The position numbers and the translations under genes were made by a program. From assembly GCA_937915765.1 (NCBI GenBank), contig CALGHE010000091.1, forward strand, positions 1 to 42,974: a DNA stretch of 42,974 nt. The letters are read 5' to 3'. Within the stretch, counting starts at the first letter, position 1, and the number at the start of each line of letters is the position of its first letter. This document shows, piece after piece, positions 1 through 8,538 of this stretch. This DNA is from an uncultured Bacteroidales bacterium. Its GTDB lineage: Bacteria; Bacteroidota; Bacteroidia; Bacteroidales; Paludibacteraceae. The notes beneath the pieces are model-generated. The model did not search any database and had not been told where the DNA came from. It was given only the letters and a program-made list of their open reading frames with translations.

Positions 1-2
1 TG

Positions 3-1064
3 TTCGACAGTTATTTAAGTTTCCTTAATGGGTTGTTCAAAGGGACGACCATTCGCCCGGCAATCGCACTTGCCTACATCACAGGCATTATCCCAATTGT
101 GCGCGATAAGGTGCAGTCAAAGCTGAACGAGTTTACGGAATATACCATGTTGAATTCAGGACGGCTGTCCGGTCATGTCGGCTTCACACGCGAGGAGGTG
201 GAGGCGTTGTGCGAGCAGTACGGCATGGACAAGGAGGAGTGCGCCCGCTGGTACGACGGCTACAGACTTACGGACACCATCGACATCTATAATCCGTTGG
301 CGGTGGTATCCGCCATGAGAAATCAGGAGTTTGAGAGTTACTGGTCAGTCACAGGTTCGTTTGAAGCACTGAAAGATTATATTTTGATGGATTTTGAGGG
401 TATCCGTCAGGATGTTGTCGCCATGATTTCAGGCGGTAGTGTGGAGGTGGACGTACATTCCTACCTGAACACGATGGACTGCTTTTACTCAAAAGATGAT
501 GTTTTCACTTATTTGATACATTTGGGTTACCTTTCATACAATAAGAAAGACAAAACTTGCTGCATCCCCAACGAGGAGGTTCGGCAAGAGTGGGTGCGTT
601 CAGTTAAACTGAGTCCAGACTACAAGAAACTGATGGAGATTATCAACGCCTCAAAAAAGCTCCTCGACGCAACCGTCGAAGGCAACGAGGAGGCTGTGGC
701 TCGTGCTCTCGACGCAGCCCACACAGAGGTTACCAACCCGCTGACTTACAATGACGAGCATTGCTTCCAAAGCGCAATTTGCTTGGCTTACTTTTACGCC
801 AACACACGCTACACACTTTTCAAGGAACTGCCAACCGGCAAAGGTTACGCAGATTTGGTTTTGATACCTTATCTGCCAAATATTCCGGCAATGGTGATAG
901 AGTTGAAACACAACAAAAGTGCAGGAAGCGCATTGCAACAAATAAAGGACAAAAACTACTGTCAAGCTCTTAACAACTACAAAGGCGACCTGCTTTTCGT
1001 AGGCGTTAATTATGACGAGAAAACTAAGGAACATAGCTGCAAGATTGAGCGGCTGGTGAACTGA
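3..1064 (+). CDS. AAA-ATPase-like / PD-(D/E)XK nuclease family protein, 5' truncated by window edge
   Basis: This is the C-terminal part of a protein of the AAA-ATPase-like plus PD-(D/E)XK nuclease superfamily type that is common in gut Bacteroidales. The frame is open to the first base, reading FDSYLSFLNGLFKG before the TTG at 33, so the gene starts upstream and that TTG is not the true start. The Walker motifs lie outside the window. What is visible is the helical middle region (GFTREEVEAL, the WYDGY motif and IYNPLAVV) and a C-terminal nuclease-like fold with the pattern GYADLVLIP followed by AMVIELKHN, i.e. the D...ExK core. The exact role of the family is unknown; many copies occur per genome, and links to defence or mobile DNA have been suggested but not shown. 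The family call is secure, the function is not. Confidence 0.85.
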   Translation, partial: FDSYLSFLNGLFKGTTIRPAIALAYITGIIPIVRDKVQSKLNEFTEYTMLNSGRLSGHVGFTREEVEALCEQYGMDKEECARWYDGYRLTDTIDIYNPLAVVSAMRNQEFESYWSVTGSFEALKDYILMDFEGIRQDVVAMISGGSVEVDVHSYLNTMDCFYSKDDVFTYLIHLGYLSYNKKDKTCCIPNEEVRQEWVRSVKLSPDYKKLMEIINASKKLLDATVEGNEEAVARALDAAHTEVTNPLTYNDEHCFQSAICLAYFYANTRYTLFKELPTGKGYADLVLIPYLPNIPAMVIELKHNKSAGSALQQIKDKNYCQALNNYKGDLLFVGVNYDEKTKEHSCKIERLVN

Positions 1065-1090
1065 CAAGCTTACAATCTTGTAACTCTGTA

Positions 1091-1111
1091 GAGACGTAGC
1101 AGTTACGTCTC
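1091..1111. repeat. Short perfect inverted repeat (8-bp arms) after the ATPase gene
   Basis: GAGACGTA, five bases, then TACGTCTC form a perfect hairpin 26 bp past the stop codon. No T-run follows, so it is a poor terminator. It resembles the short dispersed GAGACG...CGTCTC palindromes seen in many bacterial genomes. Confidence 0.6.
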
Positions 1112-1160
1112 CGCCGCGATTTAGTGAATGATTTTCAGTCAATATTGATAGATGACTGTG

Positions 1161-1200
1161 AAAAAAAGCAGGATGCGTTTTGCACGTACCCTGCTTTTTA
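1161..1200. terminator. Bidirectional rho-independent terminator between the ATPase gene and korB
   Basis: AAAAAGCAGG and CCTGCTTTTT pair as a 10-bp stem around a 16-base loop. A-run and T-run flank the stem on both strands, so it can end the plus-strand ATPase transcript and the minus-strand korAB transcript. Confidence 0.75.
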
Positions 1201-1232
1201 TAGATGGGAGAAATATCTTCGCTCTTTGAACC

Positions 1233-2234
1233 TTACTTTACTTCCCAAGTATCGTTAGTCATCAGCAACTCTTGGAAGTTGTGATATTTCTTTTTGCTCT
1301 TAACGTCCTCAATCTGAGACGATACCGCTTCGTCGTAAGTAGGAGCGTCAACGTCTCGGATAACACCAAGAGCGATAGGGAAGTCAGGACCTTCCATTAA
1401 AGCAAGCTTCAACTGAAGAGTGTTATCTTCACAATGAGCGTCATGTACCAAAAGGTCCTTTTCAGTAATTCCGTTTTCACCTAATTTAACAACCTTGATT
1501 CCGAAACCTTCCTGCATAAGTCCGAACTCGTTGTTTTCACCAAAAATCATAGGTTTCCCGTGTTCAAGATATATCGCATTTTTCTTGCGGCCTTCAGCAG
1601 TGTAAACACTTTCGTGTGTGCCGTCGTTGAAGATTACGCAGTTCTGAAGTATTTCGCACACAGCAGCGCCTTTGTGAGCGTGAGCGGCCTTAAGAATCTC
1701 AACAGTGTTAGGCGCGTCGTTAGCCACTGCACGAGCAAAGAAGTGTCCGCGAGCTCCGAAACAAAGCTCAGCAGGACGGAACGGATCTTCAACAGTGCCG
1801 TAAGGAGAAGACTTGCTGACGAACCCGCGAGGTGAAGTAGGCGAGTACTGACCTTTAGTCAAGCCATATATACGGTTGTTGAGCAGAATCATGTTCAGAT
1901 TGATGTTTCTGCGGTTAGCGTGAATAAAGTGGTTGCCGCCAATCGCAAGCCCGTCGCCGTCGCCAGAAACCTGCCAAACAGTCAAATCAGGATTAGCAAC
2001 CTTGCAGCCGGTAGCAATAGCAGCAGCACGGCCGTGGATAGTATTCATGCCATAAGTGGCCATATAATGAGGCAAGCGGCTTGAACAACCGATACCAGAA
2101 ATAACTGCAGTATTGTGCGGAGCAACGCCAATTTCAGCCATCGCTTTCTGCAATGAAGCCAAGAAGAAATGGTCACCGCAACCCGGACACCAACGAGGTT
2201 GTCCCTTTTTGAAATCTTTCGCTGTAAAAGTCAT
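1233..2234 (-). CDS. korB: 2-oxoglutarate:ferredoxin oxidoreductase, beta subunit
   Basis: This is the thiamine-diphosphate-binding beta subunit (333 aa) that works with KorA to convert 2-oxoglutarate, CoA and oxidised ferredoxin to succinyl-CoA and CO2, or the reverse reductive reaction in anaerobes. Visible features are the CPGCGDH motif (Cys16, Cys19), Cys50 and a cysteine near 199, which fit the [4Fe-4S] ligands of the family. The ThDP/Mg motif GDGDG is at 91-95 with NN at 119-120. The segment NNRIYGLTKGQ is typical of the KorB/OorB branch rather than pyruvate enzymes. It starts 44 bp after the korA stop, so the two form one transcript. Substrate is assigned by family resemblance; another 2-oxoacid is possible but less likely. 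Confidence 0.93.
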   Translation of the reverse strand: MTFTAKDFKKGQPRWCPGCGDHFFLASLQKAMAEIGVAPHNTAVISGIGCSSRLPHYMATYGMNTIHGRAAAIATGCKVANPDLTVWQVSGDGDGLAIGGNHFIHANRRNINLNMILLNNRIYGLTKGQYSPTSPRGFVSKSSPYGTVEDPFRPAELCFGARGHFFARAVANDAPNTVEILKAAHAHKGAAVCEILQNCVIFNDGTHESVYTAEGRKKNAIYLEHGKPMIFGENNEFGLMQEGFGIKVVKLGENGITEKDLLVHDAHCEDNTLQLKLALMEGPDFPIALGVIRDVDAPTYDEAVSSQIEDVKSKKKYHNFQELLMTNDTWEVK

Positions 2235-2278
2235 AACAATTACGATTTTATATAAACATCACGGAAAATCCGTAACGA

Positions 2279-4123
2279 TTATTTACTTGTTAATATTTTA
2301 TTAAACTCTTCAACCAATTCGGCTACTACGAATGGCTGACCCTTAACCTCATTGAACTGGTAAGGGTTGAAATTGTCAATCTTCATGCGCAACCAGCCGG
2401 CGAATTGACCCATGTTCTGTTCTGCGACAACCACTTTGCTGTACTTAGTAAGCACTTCGGCTGTGTTTTTTGGAAGCGGATTGATGTATTTGAAGTGAGC
2501 CAAGGCAACTTTTTTGCCGTCCGCTCTCATCTCGTCCATTGCTGCGTGAAGATGTCCGTAAGTACCTCCGAAACCAACGATAAGCAAGTCTGCGTCATCA
2601 GCGTCGCCTTCTACAACAACGTCTGGCACCTGAATCTTGTCAACTTTTTCCTGACGAAGACGAGTCATCAAGTTGTGGTTTTCAGGGTCTGTAGAAATGG
2701 CGCCTGTCTTGTTGTCTTTTTCAAGACCTCCCAAGATGTGTGTGAAGCCTTCAGTTCCAGGCACTGCCCAGTAACGAGAGCCTTCTGCGTTACGCTGGTA
2801 AGGCGTCCAAGAACCCTTCATAGCCTCGGTAACGTAAGGCGGATTGATAGCAGGGTAATCAGCCAAGTTAGGCAATTTCCATGCTGCCGAGCCGTTAGCC
2901 ACAAAGGCATCGGTCATAAGCACAACTGGTGTCATGTGTTCCAAAGCTATCTTACAAGCCATATAAGCCGCGTCAAAGCAGTCTGTTGGCGATGTGGCTG
3001 CGATAACCGGCATCGGCGACTCCCCGTTACGTCCGAACAAAGCCTGAAGCAAGTCGGTCTGTTCAGATTTTGTAGGAAGACCAGTTGCAGGTCCGCCTCG
3101 TTGAACGTTCAGGACAACCAAAGGAAGCTCCATGATAACAGCAAGATTCATAGCTTCCGACTTCAAACAGATACCTGGTCCTGATGTTGAAGTGCAAGCC
3201 AAAGCGCCTGCGAACGAAGCTCCAAGAGCTGAAGCGCATCCTGCAATTTCGTCTTCGCATTGAACTGTAGTCACTCCAAGAGATTTGTGTTTTGAAAGTT
3301 CATGAAGAACGTCAGTAGCAGGAGTGATAGGGTAAGAGCCTAGGAACAACTTAAGCCCAGCCTTCTCTGCAGCGGCGATAAAGCCGTAAGAGGTGGCCTT
3401 GTTGCCGTTTATGTCCATGTAAAGGCCTTTTTTCTTTTCGCCTTTAGTCTCTACTGTATATGTGTGAGAAACAGAAGAGTGTGTGTTATGTCCGTAGTCA
3501 TAACCAGCCTGAATAACTTTTATGTTAGATTCAGCCACACCCGGTTTCTTGGCAAATTTTTCTTTAAGCATATTTGCTGCGATGCTGATGTCGCGGTTGA
3601 ACAGCCAGCACACAAGACCAAGCGCGAACATGTTGCGGCACTTCAAAATCGCTTTAGGGTCCATGCCGGAGTCTGCAAGGCAATCCTTCACCATCTGAGT
3701 GATAGGTGCGGCGATGACATCGTTTTTGATGCCCATCTCAGCAATGGCGTCAAGAGTTTCAAAATTAGCCTTCTTCAGGTCGCCTTCCGTAAATGAGTCA
3801 GTGTCGATGATAATTGCAGAAGTGGGTTTGCAGAATTTGTATTGAGTCTTCAGCGCTGCCGGATTCATTGCAACTAACACGTCGCACTTGTCGCCCGGAG
3901 TGAAAACCTTTTCCGCACCAATATGCACTTGAAAACCGGAAACGCCAGTCAGCGAGCCGTGAGGCGCGCGTATGTCCGCTGGATAGTCCGGAAAAGTACA
4001 GATGTCATTACCAACTGTAGCGGAAATCGTAGAGAAGATGTTTCCGGCAAGCTGCATGCCGTCGCCAGAGTCTCCTGAAAATCGAACCACTACCTGATCC
4101 AAATCTTTTACGTTATTTGCCAT
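2279..4123 (-). CDS. korA: 2-oxoglutarate:ferredoxin oxidoreductase, fused gamma-alpha subunit
   Basis: The 614-residue subunit fuses the gamma domain (about residues 1-200, with VVRFSGDSGDGMQLAGNIF at 12-30) to the alpha pyrimidine-binding domain (about 235-450) and a C-terminal transketolase-like domain. Family marks are SYPITPAT near 263-270, TSTSGPG at 311-317 and QRGGPATGLPTKSEQ at 341-355. This gamma-alpha fusion is the usual form in Bacteroidota. korA is the first gene of the pair and has a good promoter 52 bp upstream. No small ferredoxin-type (delta) subunit gene lies beside it, so the electron acceptor is probably a ferredoxin encoded elsewhere. Together with KorB it would supply succinyl-CoA or fix CO2 in an incomplete TCA cycle under anoxia (inference). 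Confidence 0.93.
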   Translation of the reverse strand: MANNVKDLDQVVVRFSGDSGDGMQLAGNIFSTISATVGNDICTFPDYPADIRAPHGSLTGVSGFQVHIGAEKVFTPGDKCDVLVAMNPAALKTQYKFCKPTSAIIIDTDSFTEGDLKKANFETLDAIAEMGIKNDVIAAPITQMVKDCLADSGMDPKAILKCRNMFALGLVCWLFNRDISIAANMLKEKFAKKPGVAESNIKVIQAGYDYGHNTHSSVSHTYTVETKGEKKKGLYMDINGNKATSYGFIAAAEKAGLKLFLGSYPITPATDVLHELSKHKSLGVTTVQCEDEIAGCASALGASFAGALACTSTSGPGICLKSEAMNLAVIMELPLVVLNVQRGGPATGLPTKSEQTDLLQALFGRNGESPMPVIAATSPTDCFDAAYMACKIALEHMTPVVLMTDAFVANGSAAWKLPNLADYPAINPPYVTEAMKGSWTPYQRNAEGSRYWAVPGTEGFTHILGGLEKDNKTGAISTDPENHNLMTRLRQEKVDKIQVPDVVVEGDADDADLLIVGFGGTYGHLHAAMDEMRADGKKVALAHFKYINPLPKNTAEVLTKYSKVVVAEQNMGQFAGWLRMKIDNFNPYQFNEVKGQPFVVAELVEEFNKILTSK

Positions 4124-4174
4124 ATTTAATTAATTTTGGAGTTTACCAAAAAGTTTTATTCTCGTTAACAGATG

Positions 4175-4206
4175 CAAAAATAGACAAATGATAGGTTAAA
4201 AGCAAA
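4175..4206 (-). promoter_or_regulatory. Bacteroidota-type promoter for korAB
   Basis: On the minus strand the sequence reads TTTG, 20 bases, TATTTTTG, a full match to the TTTG-N19/20-TAnnTTTG consensus of the Bacteroidota primary sigma factor. The predicted start point lies about 45 nt before the korA ATG. Confidence 0.65.
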
Positions 4207-4387
4207 AAAAATGAATTATTTTTCATTTTAAAGGCCTAAAGTGTGCCGTTTTGCGCATAAATAAAGCATAATTTATAAATATAGGTATCTTAAATTGATG
4301 TTTTATTATAATTTATGATGTTAATGTTTTGAATCTTGCTATTTGAAGAAGGTAGGCTGCTTGTCTGTCTGGCGATTTAGTTTATCG

Positions 4388-4424
4388 TAAAAAAAGCTTC
4401 CCAGCCTTTTGGGGCAGGGAAGCC
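4388..4424 (-). terminator. Rho-independent terminator of thrA
   Basis: Read on the minus strand, GCTTCCC and GGGAAGC form the base of a GC-rich stem with further pairing toward the loop, followed at once by a run of T. It lies 31 bp past the thrA stop and shows that thrA is transcribed alone rather than with korAB. Confidence 0.8.
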
Positions 4425-4454
4425 TATGAATATATTTGTCAGAAAATGAAAATA

Positions 4455-6851
4455 TTATCTGATGTTTGCTATGCTGATAATGTCGGCAAATACGCCAGCT
4501 GCGGTTACAGCTGCGCCGGCTCCGTATCCGCGTATCATCATAGGGTCTTCGTAACGGGCTGTGTTTATTATGATAAGGTTGTTGCTGCCCTTCAAGTCAT
4601 AGAACGGATGTGACGGTTCTACCGCCTGAAGTCCTACGCTTGTCTTGCCGTTCTCAAGTTTAGCGACAAAGCACCAGTGCTTGTTTTCGGCTTCCACAAC
4701 CTTGCGGCGCTCTTCGAATTCTGCGTCAAACGCTTCAACTTTCTTCCAGAAGTCGTCAAGTGTGCCTTCGAAGAAGTCGTTAGGAATGAAGAGGTTTTTC
4801 TCTACATCGTCCTGTTCGACCCTGATTCCTGATTCGCGCGCAAGAATGACCAATTTGCGTATGACGTCCTTTCCGCTCAAGTCTATACGAGGGTCCGGTT
4901 CTGCAAATCTTGCCTCCATCGCCATTCTGATGGCTTTGCTCAAAGGGATGTCCTTGCTTATAGTGTTGAATATGAAGTTCAGAGTTCCTGAGAGCACAGC
5001 TTCAAGCTTCACAATCTTGTCGCCACTGAATATCAAGTCGTTGATAGTGTTGATGATAGGCAATCCGGCTCCAACGTTTGTTTCGTAGAGATATTTGATG
5101 CCGCGCTTGCGGGCTATCTCTTTCAGCTCCATGTAGTTGTCGTAGTCGCCAGAAGCGGCGATCTTATTTGCAGCCACAACAGATATGTTATGAAGCAGCA
5201 AGTCCTTGTATATAGAGGCGATTGCCGCGCTTGCGGTGCAGTCTACAAACACGCAGTTGTAAATGTTGAACTCGATCAAAGCTTTTTTCAGCGCGTCAGG
5301 AGTAGAAGGAGTTCCGTTTTTCAGCGCTTCGTTGTAATTTTCAAGATCAATGCCTTCCCGGTCAAGAATGAAGTTTGCAACATCAGCAATACCAATGACT
5401 TTGACTTTAAGTCTGTTTTGATTCATCAGCAACTCTTTCTGAGAGTGCAGCTGGCTAAGCAGACTACCACCAACGGTGCCGGTGCCCACCACGAAAAGAT
5501 TAAGTTCTTGATAGTCTGTCAAGAAGAAAGATTCGTGAATGGAATTCAGCGTCTTTCTTAGGTTCTCTTTGTTTATAACGAACGAGATGTTAGTCTCGGA
5601 CGAGCATTGCGAGAGCGCGATCACGTTGATGTTGTTTCTGCCAAGTGCGTTGAAAAGTTTTCCGGCAGTGCCAGTCGACTTCTTCATGTTGTCTCCAATG
5701 ACAGAAACGATAGCGAGGTTTTTCTGCGCTGTAATGGAAGTGATTTCCTCTTTTTCAAGCAAATCTTCCAGCTCTTCACGAAGGACTTCTTCTGCCTCTT
5801 CCGCTATGTCTGAATATACGCCAATAGAGAAAGAACATCCAGTGGAATTTTCAGAAGCGAATATGGTGTCAATGCAAGCTTTGTCCAAAGCGGTGTAGAT
5901 GCGAGACTTTATGTAGCTCAGCCCTAAGATGCCAAGGCTGGAGAGTGTGATGAGGGTAGTGTCGTTGATTGACGCTATGCCCTTGATAGTTTTGCCTTCC
6001 GGATCGTTTTCCGTTGAAATCAAAGTGCCTTTTTCTTCCTGTTTGAAAATATTTCTCACCGATACAGGAATTGACTCGGCATACACAGGGTACAGAACCT
6101 TTGGTTCCAATGTGATGCTTTCAAAATTGCATAGTTCTGTTGCTTCGGAGTAGCTTAGCTTTTCTATTGTGTATGCTTTGCTGATTACGGAAGGGTCTGC
6201 TGTCATGAATACATCTGTAGTGCCCCAGATTTCAAGGCTTTCAGCTTTTAATGCGTAGGCGAAAATAGAGGCAATGTAGTTGGAGTCATTGCAGCCGGCG
6301 CCAAGCGTGTTGTCTAAAGCCCTTCCAGGAAGCACAACGAGCCCGTTTGTATTGCTGAACTTCTCTCTTATGAGTTTAGCTGACTCGCCAATGTCGGCAA
6401 CTGCGTCAGAAATTTTGACGAATTTATCCGTGTCTTCAAGTTTCGCGTCGATAAAAGAGCTTACTATGATAGCGGAGATTTTAAATGCGTATGAGAGAAT
6501 TGTGTCAAAGGCTTTGGGCGAAGCCCCTTTGATGAAAAAAATGCCTTTGATTATGTTCTCCAATTCATTGTGCAGACTTGCAATTTCAGCTTTAGTTTTT
6601 TCTTGCAAAGAAGATGGAATGACATTCTCTATAAGATGATTGTGAATGTCAACTATATATTGAAATTCGTTTAAATAAGAAGAGTCTCCTTGCTCAGCAA
6701 GGCTGGTCACGTCGATCAGCTTGTCATTAACCACTTCTATTGCCGGCACAATGATAATTGCAGGGGCAGTCTCCTTCTCCACGATTTTCTTTACTTGCTT
6801 CAAGTTTTCTATGGAGCCTACGGACGCTCCATCAAATTTTAAAATCTTCAT
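4455..6851 (-). CDS. thrA: ThrA-type fusion: degenerate aspartokinase domain + homoserine dehydrogenase
   Basis: The 798-aa protein has the length and order of bifunctional aspartokinase/homoserine dehydrogenase: kinase about 1-285, ACT regulatory region about 290-445, dehydrogenase 450-798. The dehydrogenase half looks active: NAD(P) loop GTGTVGG at 456-462, TNVGAGLP at 591-598, and the EPDPRIDLSGKD segment at 651-662 with the expected Glu, Asp and Lys. The kinase half is eroded at almost every catalytic motif. KFGGTS has become KFDGAS (5-10), the SAxGGxTD segment reads PAIEVVND, the GER motif in SYGERLS is replaced (SYAFKIS, 120-126), LGRGGSD reads LGAGCND, and WTDVDG reads WGTTDV. The reading frame is nevertheless intact. 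I infer homoserine dehydrogenase activity, with the kinase reaction supplied by another enzyme. No thrB or thrC is adjacent; the gene has its own terminator. Confidence 0.9.
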   Translation of the reverse strand: MKILKFDGASVGSIENLKQVKKIVEKETAPAIIIVPAIEVVNDKLIDVTSLAEQGDSSYLNEFQYIVDIHNHLIENVIPSSLQEKTKAEIASLHNELENIIKGIFFIKGASPKAFDTILSYAFKISAIIVSSFIDAKLEDTDKFVKISDAVADIGESAKLIREKFSNTNGLVVLPGRALDNTLGAGCNDSNYIASIFAYALKAESLEIWGTTDVFMTADPSVISKAYTIEKLSYSEATELCNFESITLEPKVLYPVYAESIPVSVRNIFKQEEKGTLISTENDPEGKTIKGIASINDTTLITLSSLGILGLSYIKSRIYTALDKACIDTIFASENSTGCSFSIGVYSDIAEEAEEVLREELEDLLEKEEITSITAQKNLAIVSVIGDNMKKSTGTAGKLFNALGRNNINVIALSQCSSETNISFVINKENLRKTLNSIHESFFLTDYQELNLFVVGTGTVGGSLLSQLHSQKELLMNQNRLKVKVIGIADVANFILDREGIDLENYNEALKNGTPSTPDALKKALIEFNIYNCVFVDCTASAAIASIYKDLLLHNISVVAANKIAASGDYDNYMELKEIARKRGIKYLYETNVGAGLPIINTINDLIFSGDKIVKLEAVLSGTLNFIFNTISKDIPLSKAIRMAMEARFAEPDPRIDLSGKDVIRKLVILARESGIRVEQDDVEKNLFIPNDFFEGTLDDFWKKVEAFDAEFEERRKVVEAENKHWCFVAKLENGKTSVGLQAVEPSHPFYDLKGSNNLIIINTARYEDPMMIRGYGAGAAVTAAGVFADIISIANIR

Positions 6852-6995
6852 ACGAATTGTTTTTTTTTAATTGTTTTTAGCCGATTCTCAGCGAACGGGA
6901 AGTTGAAAGCAATGTCTGTAAAGATGTTACAATTCTATCTTTGTCAAAATTGCCCTTCCTGAGCCTAAGTTTCGGACTCTGTGAAAAATATTTCG

Positions 6996-7003
6996 CAAAT
7001 ATA
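6996..7003 (-). promoter_or_regulatory. Candidate -7 element for thrA
   Basis: TATATTTG on the minus strand matches TAnnTTTG, but no good TTTG lies 19-20 bases upstream. If used, it gives a leader of about 135 nt before thrA. I see no Thr/Ile-rich leader peptide or clear attenuator in that leader. Confidence 0.35.
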
Positions 7004-7049
7004 GTAAAAAACAAACTGACAAGGGCGATTTTTTCACGTTTGTTTGGTG

Positions 7050-7090
7050 AAAAAGAAAAAAACGCTTCAAATTCAATTGAAACGTTTTTT
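7050..7090 (-). terminator. Terminator of the adhesin-T9SS operon
   Basis: On the minus strand, AAAAAACGTTTCAA and TTGAAGCGTTTTTT form a 14-bp stem with one wobble pair and a six-base loop, followed by more T. It lies 46 bp past the last gene of the operon. Confidence 0.75.
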
Positions 7091-7135
7091 TTATGGTGAA
7101 TAAAATTGTTCTGCAAATTTGCCTTGCGTCATGTT

Positions 7136-7597
7136 TTACTGTCGTTGCGGACCTATTTTCACGATAATGCAGACGCTGTCTTTTGGGGGAATTGTGTCGT
7201 TTTCCCATCTGCGTTTATACTCGAAATTGATGGTGTCGCATCCCTCAGCCACCGCTTTGTACAGGCGAACGTCAGTTCCTCCGGCTCCAACTATCATGCC
7301 TTTCCTTTCCGGCTGTCTGAAGGTTTGTTCGATGAATTCGAGGCAGCGCAGCGAGTCCGAGGTGCAGATCCATGAGTATCCGGTAGATGGATTGGCCTGC
7401 AACTCTACCGCAAATGTGTCGCCAACGCTCTTGCTTACAACAGAACTTGTGTCGCAGCTGTTAGTATGAGCGGTGGTGTCATTTGTTTCAAGAACAGACT
7501 CTCCCAGCTCGGCATTGCTTTTCGCAAAAAAATAATTGGAAAATAGGAAAAAAGCAAGTGCCACACCTGACATTTTCAGAAAAACGCTCGTCCTCAT
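7136..7597 (-). CDS. Exported chagasin-type cysteine protease inhibitor (family I42)
   Basis: A 153-aa protein with an N-terminal signal peptide (hydrophobic stretch about 8-24) and one chagasin-like domain. All three inhibitory loops of the I42 family can be seen: NPSTGYSW at 69-76, GAGGTD at 104-109 and RRWE at 129-132 (the family usually has RPW). Such proteins block papain-like (C1) cysteine proteases by inserting the loops into the active-site cleft. The ATG overlaps the stop of the PorP/SprF gene as TAATG, so translation is probably coupled. It is the last gene of the adhesin operon, and I infer that it protects surface or periplasmic proteins from host or self proteases. No lipobox cysteine is seen, so a periplasmic or secreted location is likely. 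The family call is firm; the target protease is unknown. Confidence 0.88.
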   Translation of the reverse strand: MRTSVFLKMSGVALAFFLFSNYFFAKSNAELGESVLETNDTTAHTNSCDTSSVVSKSVGDTFAVELQANPSTGYSWICTSDSLRCLEFIEQTFRQPERKGMIVGAGGTDVRLYKAVAEGCDTINFEYKRRWENDTIPPKDSVCIIVKIGPQRQ

Positions 7598-8523
7598 TAT
7601 TCAAATCGTTCAAACACCTCTTTCTTGTTCTTGTTCGGGAAATTGAAAGATAACATTATTTCATGAGCCGAACCAGAATAGTCAGCAACAGCACCGAAGT
7701 TGTAATCAAATGTGTATCCGAATCGGAATCTGTTGTACTCTACGCCAAGGGTTACACCTACAGGATTAGTGCCGAAACCGTCGTTGATGTCAGGATGGTA
7801 AGTCAGCCCTCCCCAGAACAGACGATTATAGAATGCAACAACATTAAGTTCGAACACGTTTGTCTTTCCGTGGTTCATGTACACCAATGCAGGAGCCAGA
7901 TCAAACGTTTCGTTTAGAGGGAATATGTAGCGAGCATATCCGTAAAAGTGTCTGCCTGATATGAGCGAGGTTGACTCGTTTGCAACAATGTGCGTGATAG
8001 AGAACCCGAGCAAAAGATTAGGAGTGGAAAATTCAGCTCCGAAGTCAAAGTCAGGACTGAACTTTGTCTCCTTTTCCATAGGGAAATCGCCGTCGTTACG
8101 TTCCGTTTCGTCTTCAAGCTCATAGTCAGAAGCGTCAAAATAACCGTACTGAATACCTGCGGACAGACCGAAAGAGAGCAACATGTCGTCATTCAGTTTC
8201 AAGTTGTATGCGTAAACCAATTTCGGGTTAAGCATGCTTTTGGCAACACCAAGATTATCATACGAACAAGTGAACCCAACTCCAGAATTGTATTTTTCGA
8301 TGAACGTCTGAGCGTTCAGCACTCCGGACTTTGGAGAGTCTTTCACATCCAGCCACTGACATCTTCCAAGGAAGAATATGTCGAGGTCGCTGATGTTACC
8401 GACGCCGGCAGGGTTTTTGTTAATACGAGAAAAGAACTGTTGAGATAGCAGCAAATCCTGCTGGGCGTTTACTGCGACACATAATGTAAAGAAACTAATA
8501 AGTGCCAATAACTTTTTCATCAT
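7597..8523 (-). CDS. PorP/SprF-family type IX secretion outer-membrane protein
   Basis: A 308-aa beta-barrel protein with a signal peptide ending near VNAQQ. The start of the mature protein carries the family signature QQDLLLSQQFFSRINKNPAG, where QQ...NPA..G is diagnostic. The rest is alternating aromatic/polar strands, ending in a typical outer-membrane segment (HEIMLSFNFP). PorP/SprF proteins sit in the outer membrane with the T9SS; SprF is required for surface delivery of the SprB adhesin, which carries a type-B C-terminal domain. Here the gene lies two genes downstream of a giant type-B cargo, so it is probably its dedicated partner (inference from arrangement). It starts 15 bp after the OmpA-family gene and overlaps the inhibitor gene by one base. 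Confidence 0.88.
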   Translation of the reverse strand: MMKKLLALISFFTLCVAVNAQQDLLLSQQFFSRINKNPAGVGNISDLDIFFLGRCQWLDVKDSPKSGVLNAQTFIEKYNSGVGFTCSYDNLGVAKSMLNPKLVYAYNLKLNDDMLLSFGLSAGIQYGYFDASDYELEDETERNDGDFPMEKETKFSPDFDFGAEFSTPNLLLGFSITHIVANESTSLISGRHFYGYARYIFPLNETFDLAPALVYMNHGKTNVFELNVVAFYNRLFWGGLTYHPDINDGFGTNPVGVTLGVEYNRFRFGYTFDYNFGAVADYSGSAHEIMLSFNFPNKNKKEVFERFE

Positions 8524-8538
8524 TTTATCTCCTAATCT

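Larger units (their letters stand above)
4124..4454. other. Intergenic region korA-thrA
   Basis: This 331-bp AT-rich stretch holds the korAB promoter on its left side and the thrA terminator on its right. I see no convincing reading frame or RNA gene in the middle. Confidence 0.6.

Noticed and set aside
651..1142. Minus-strand frame of 163 codons over the end of the ATPase gene
   Set aside because: It overlaps the conserved nuclease core of the real gene and its translation has no recognisable pattern.
6852..6995. Threonine-type leader peptide and attenuator before thrA
   Set aside because: No short frame rich in Thr/Ile, no terminator/antiterminator pair, and only a weak promoter.
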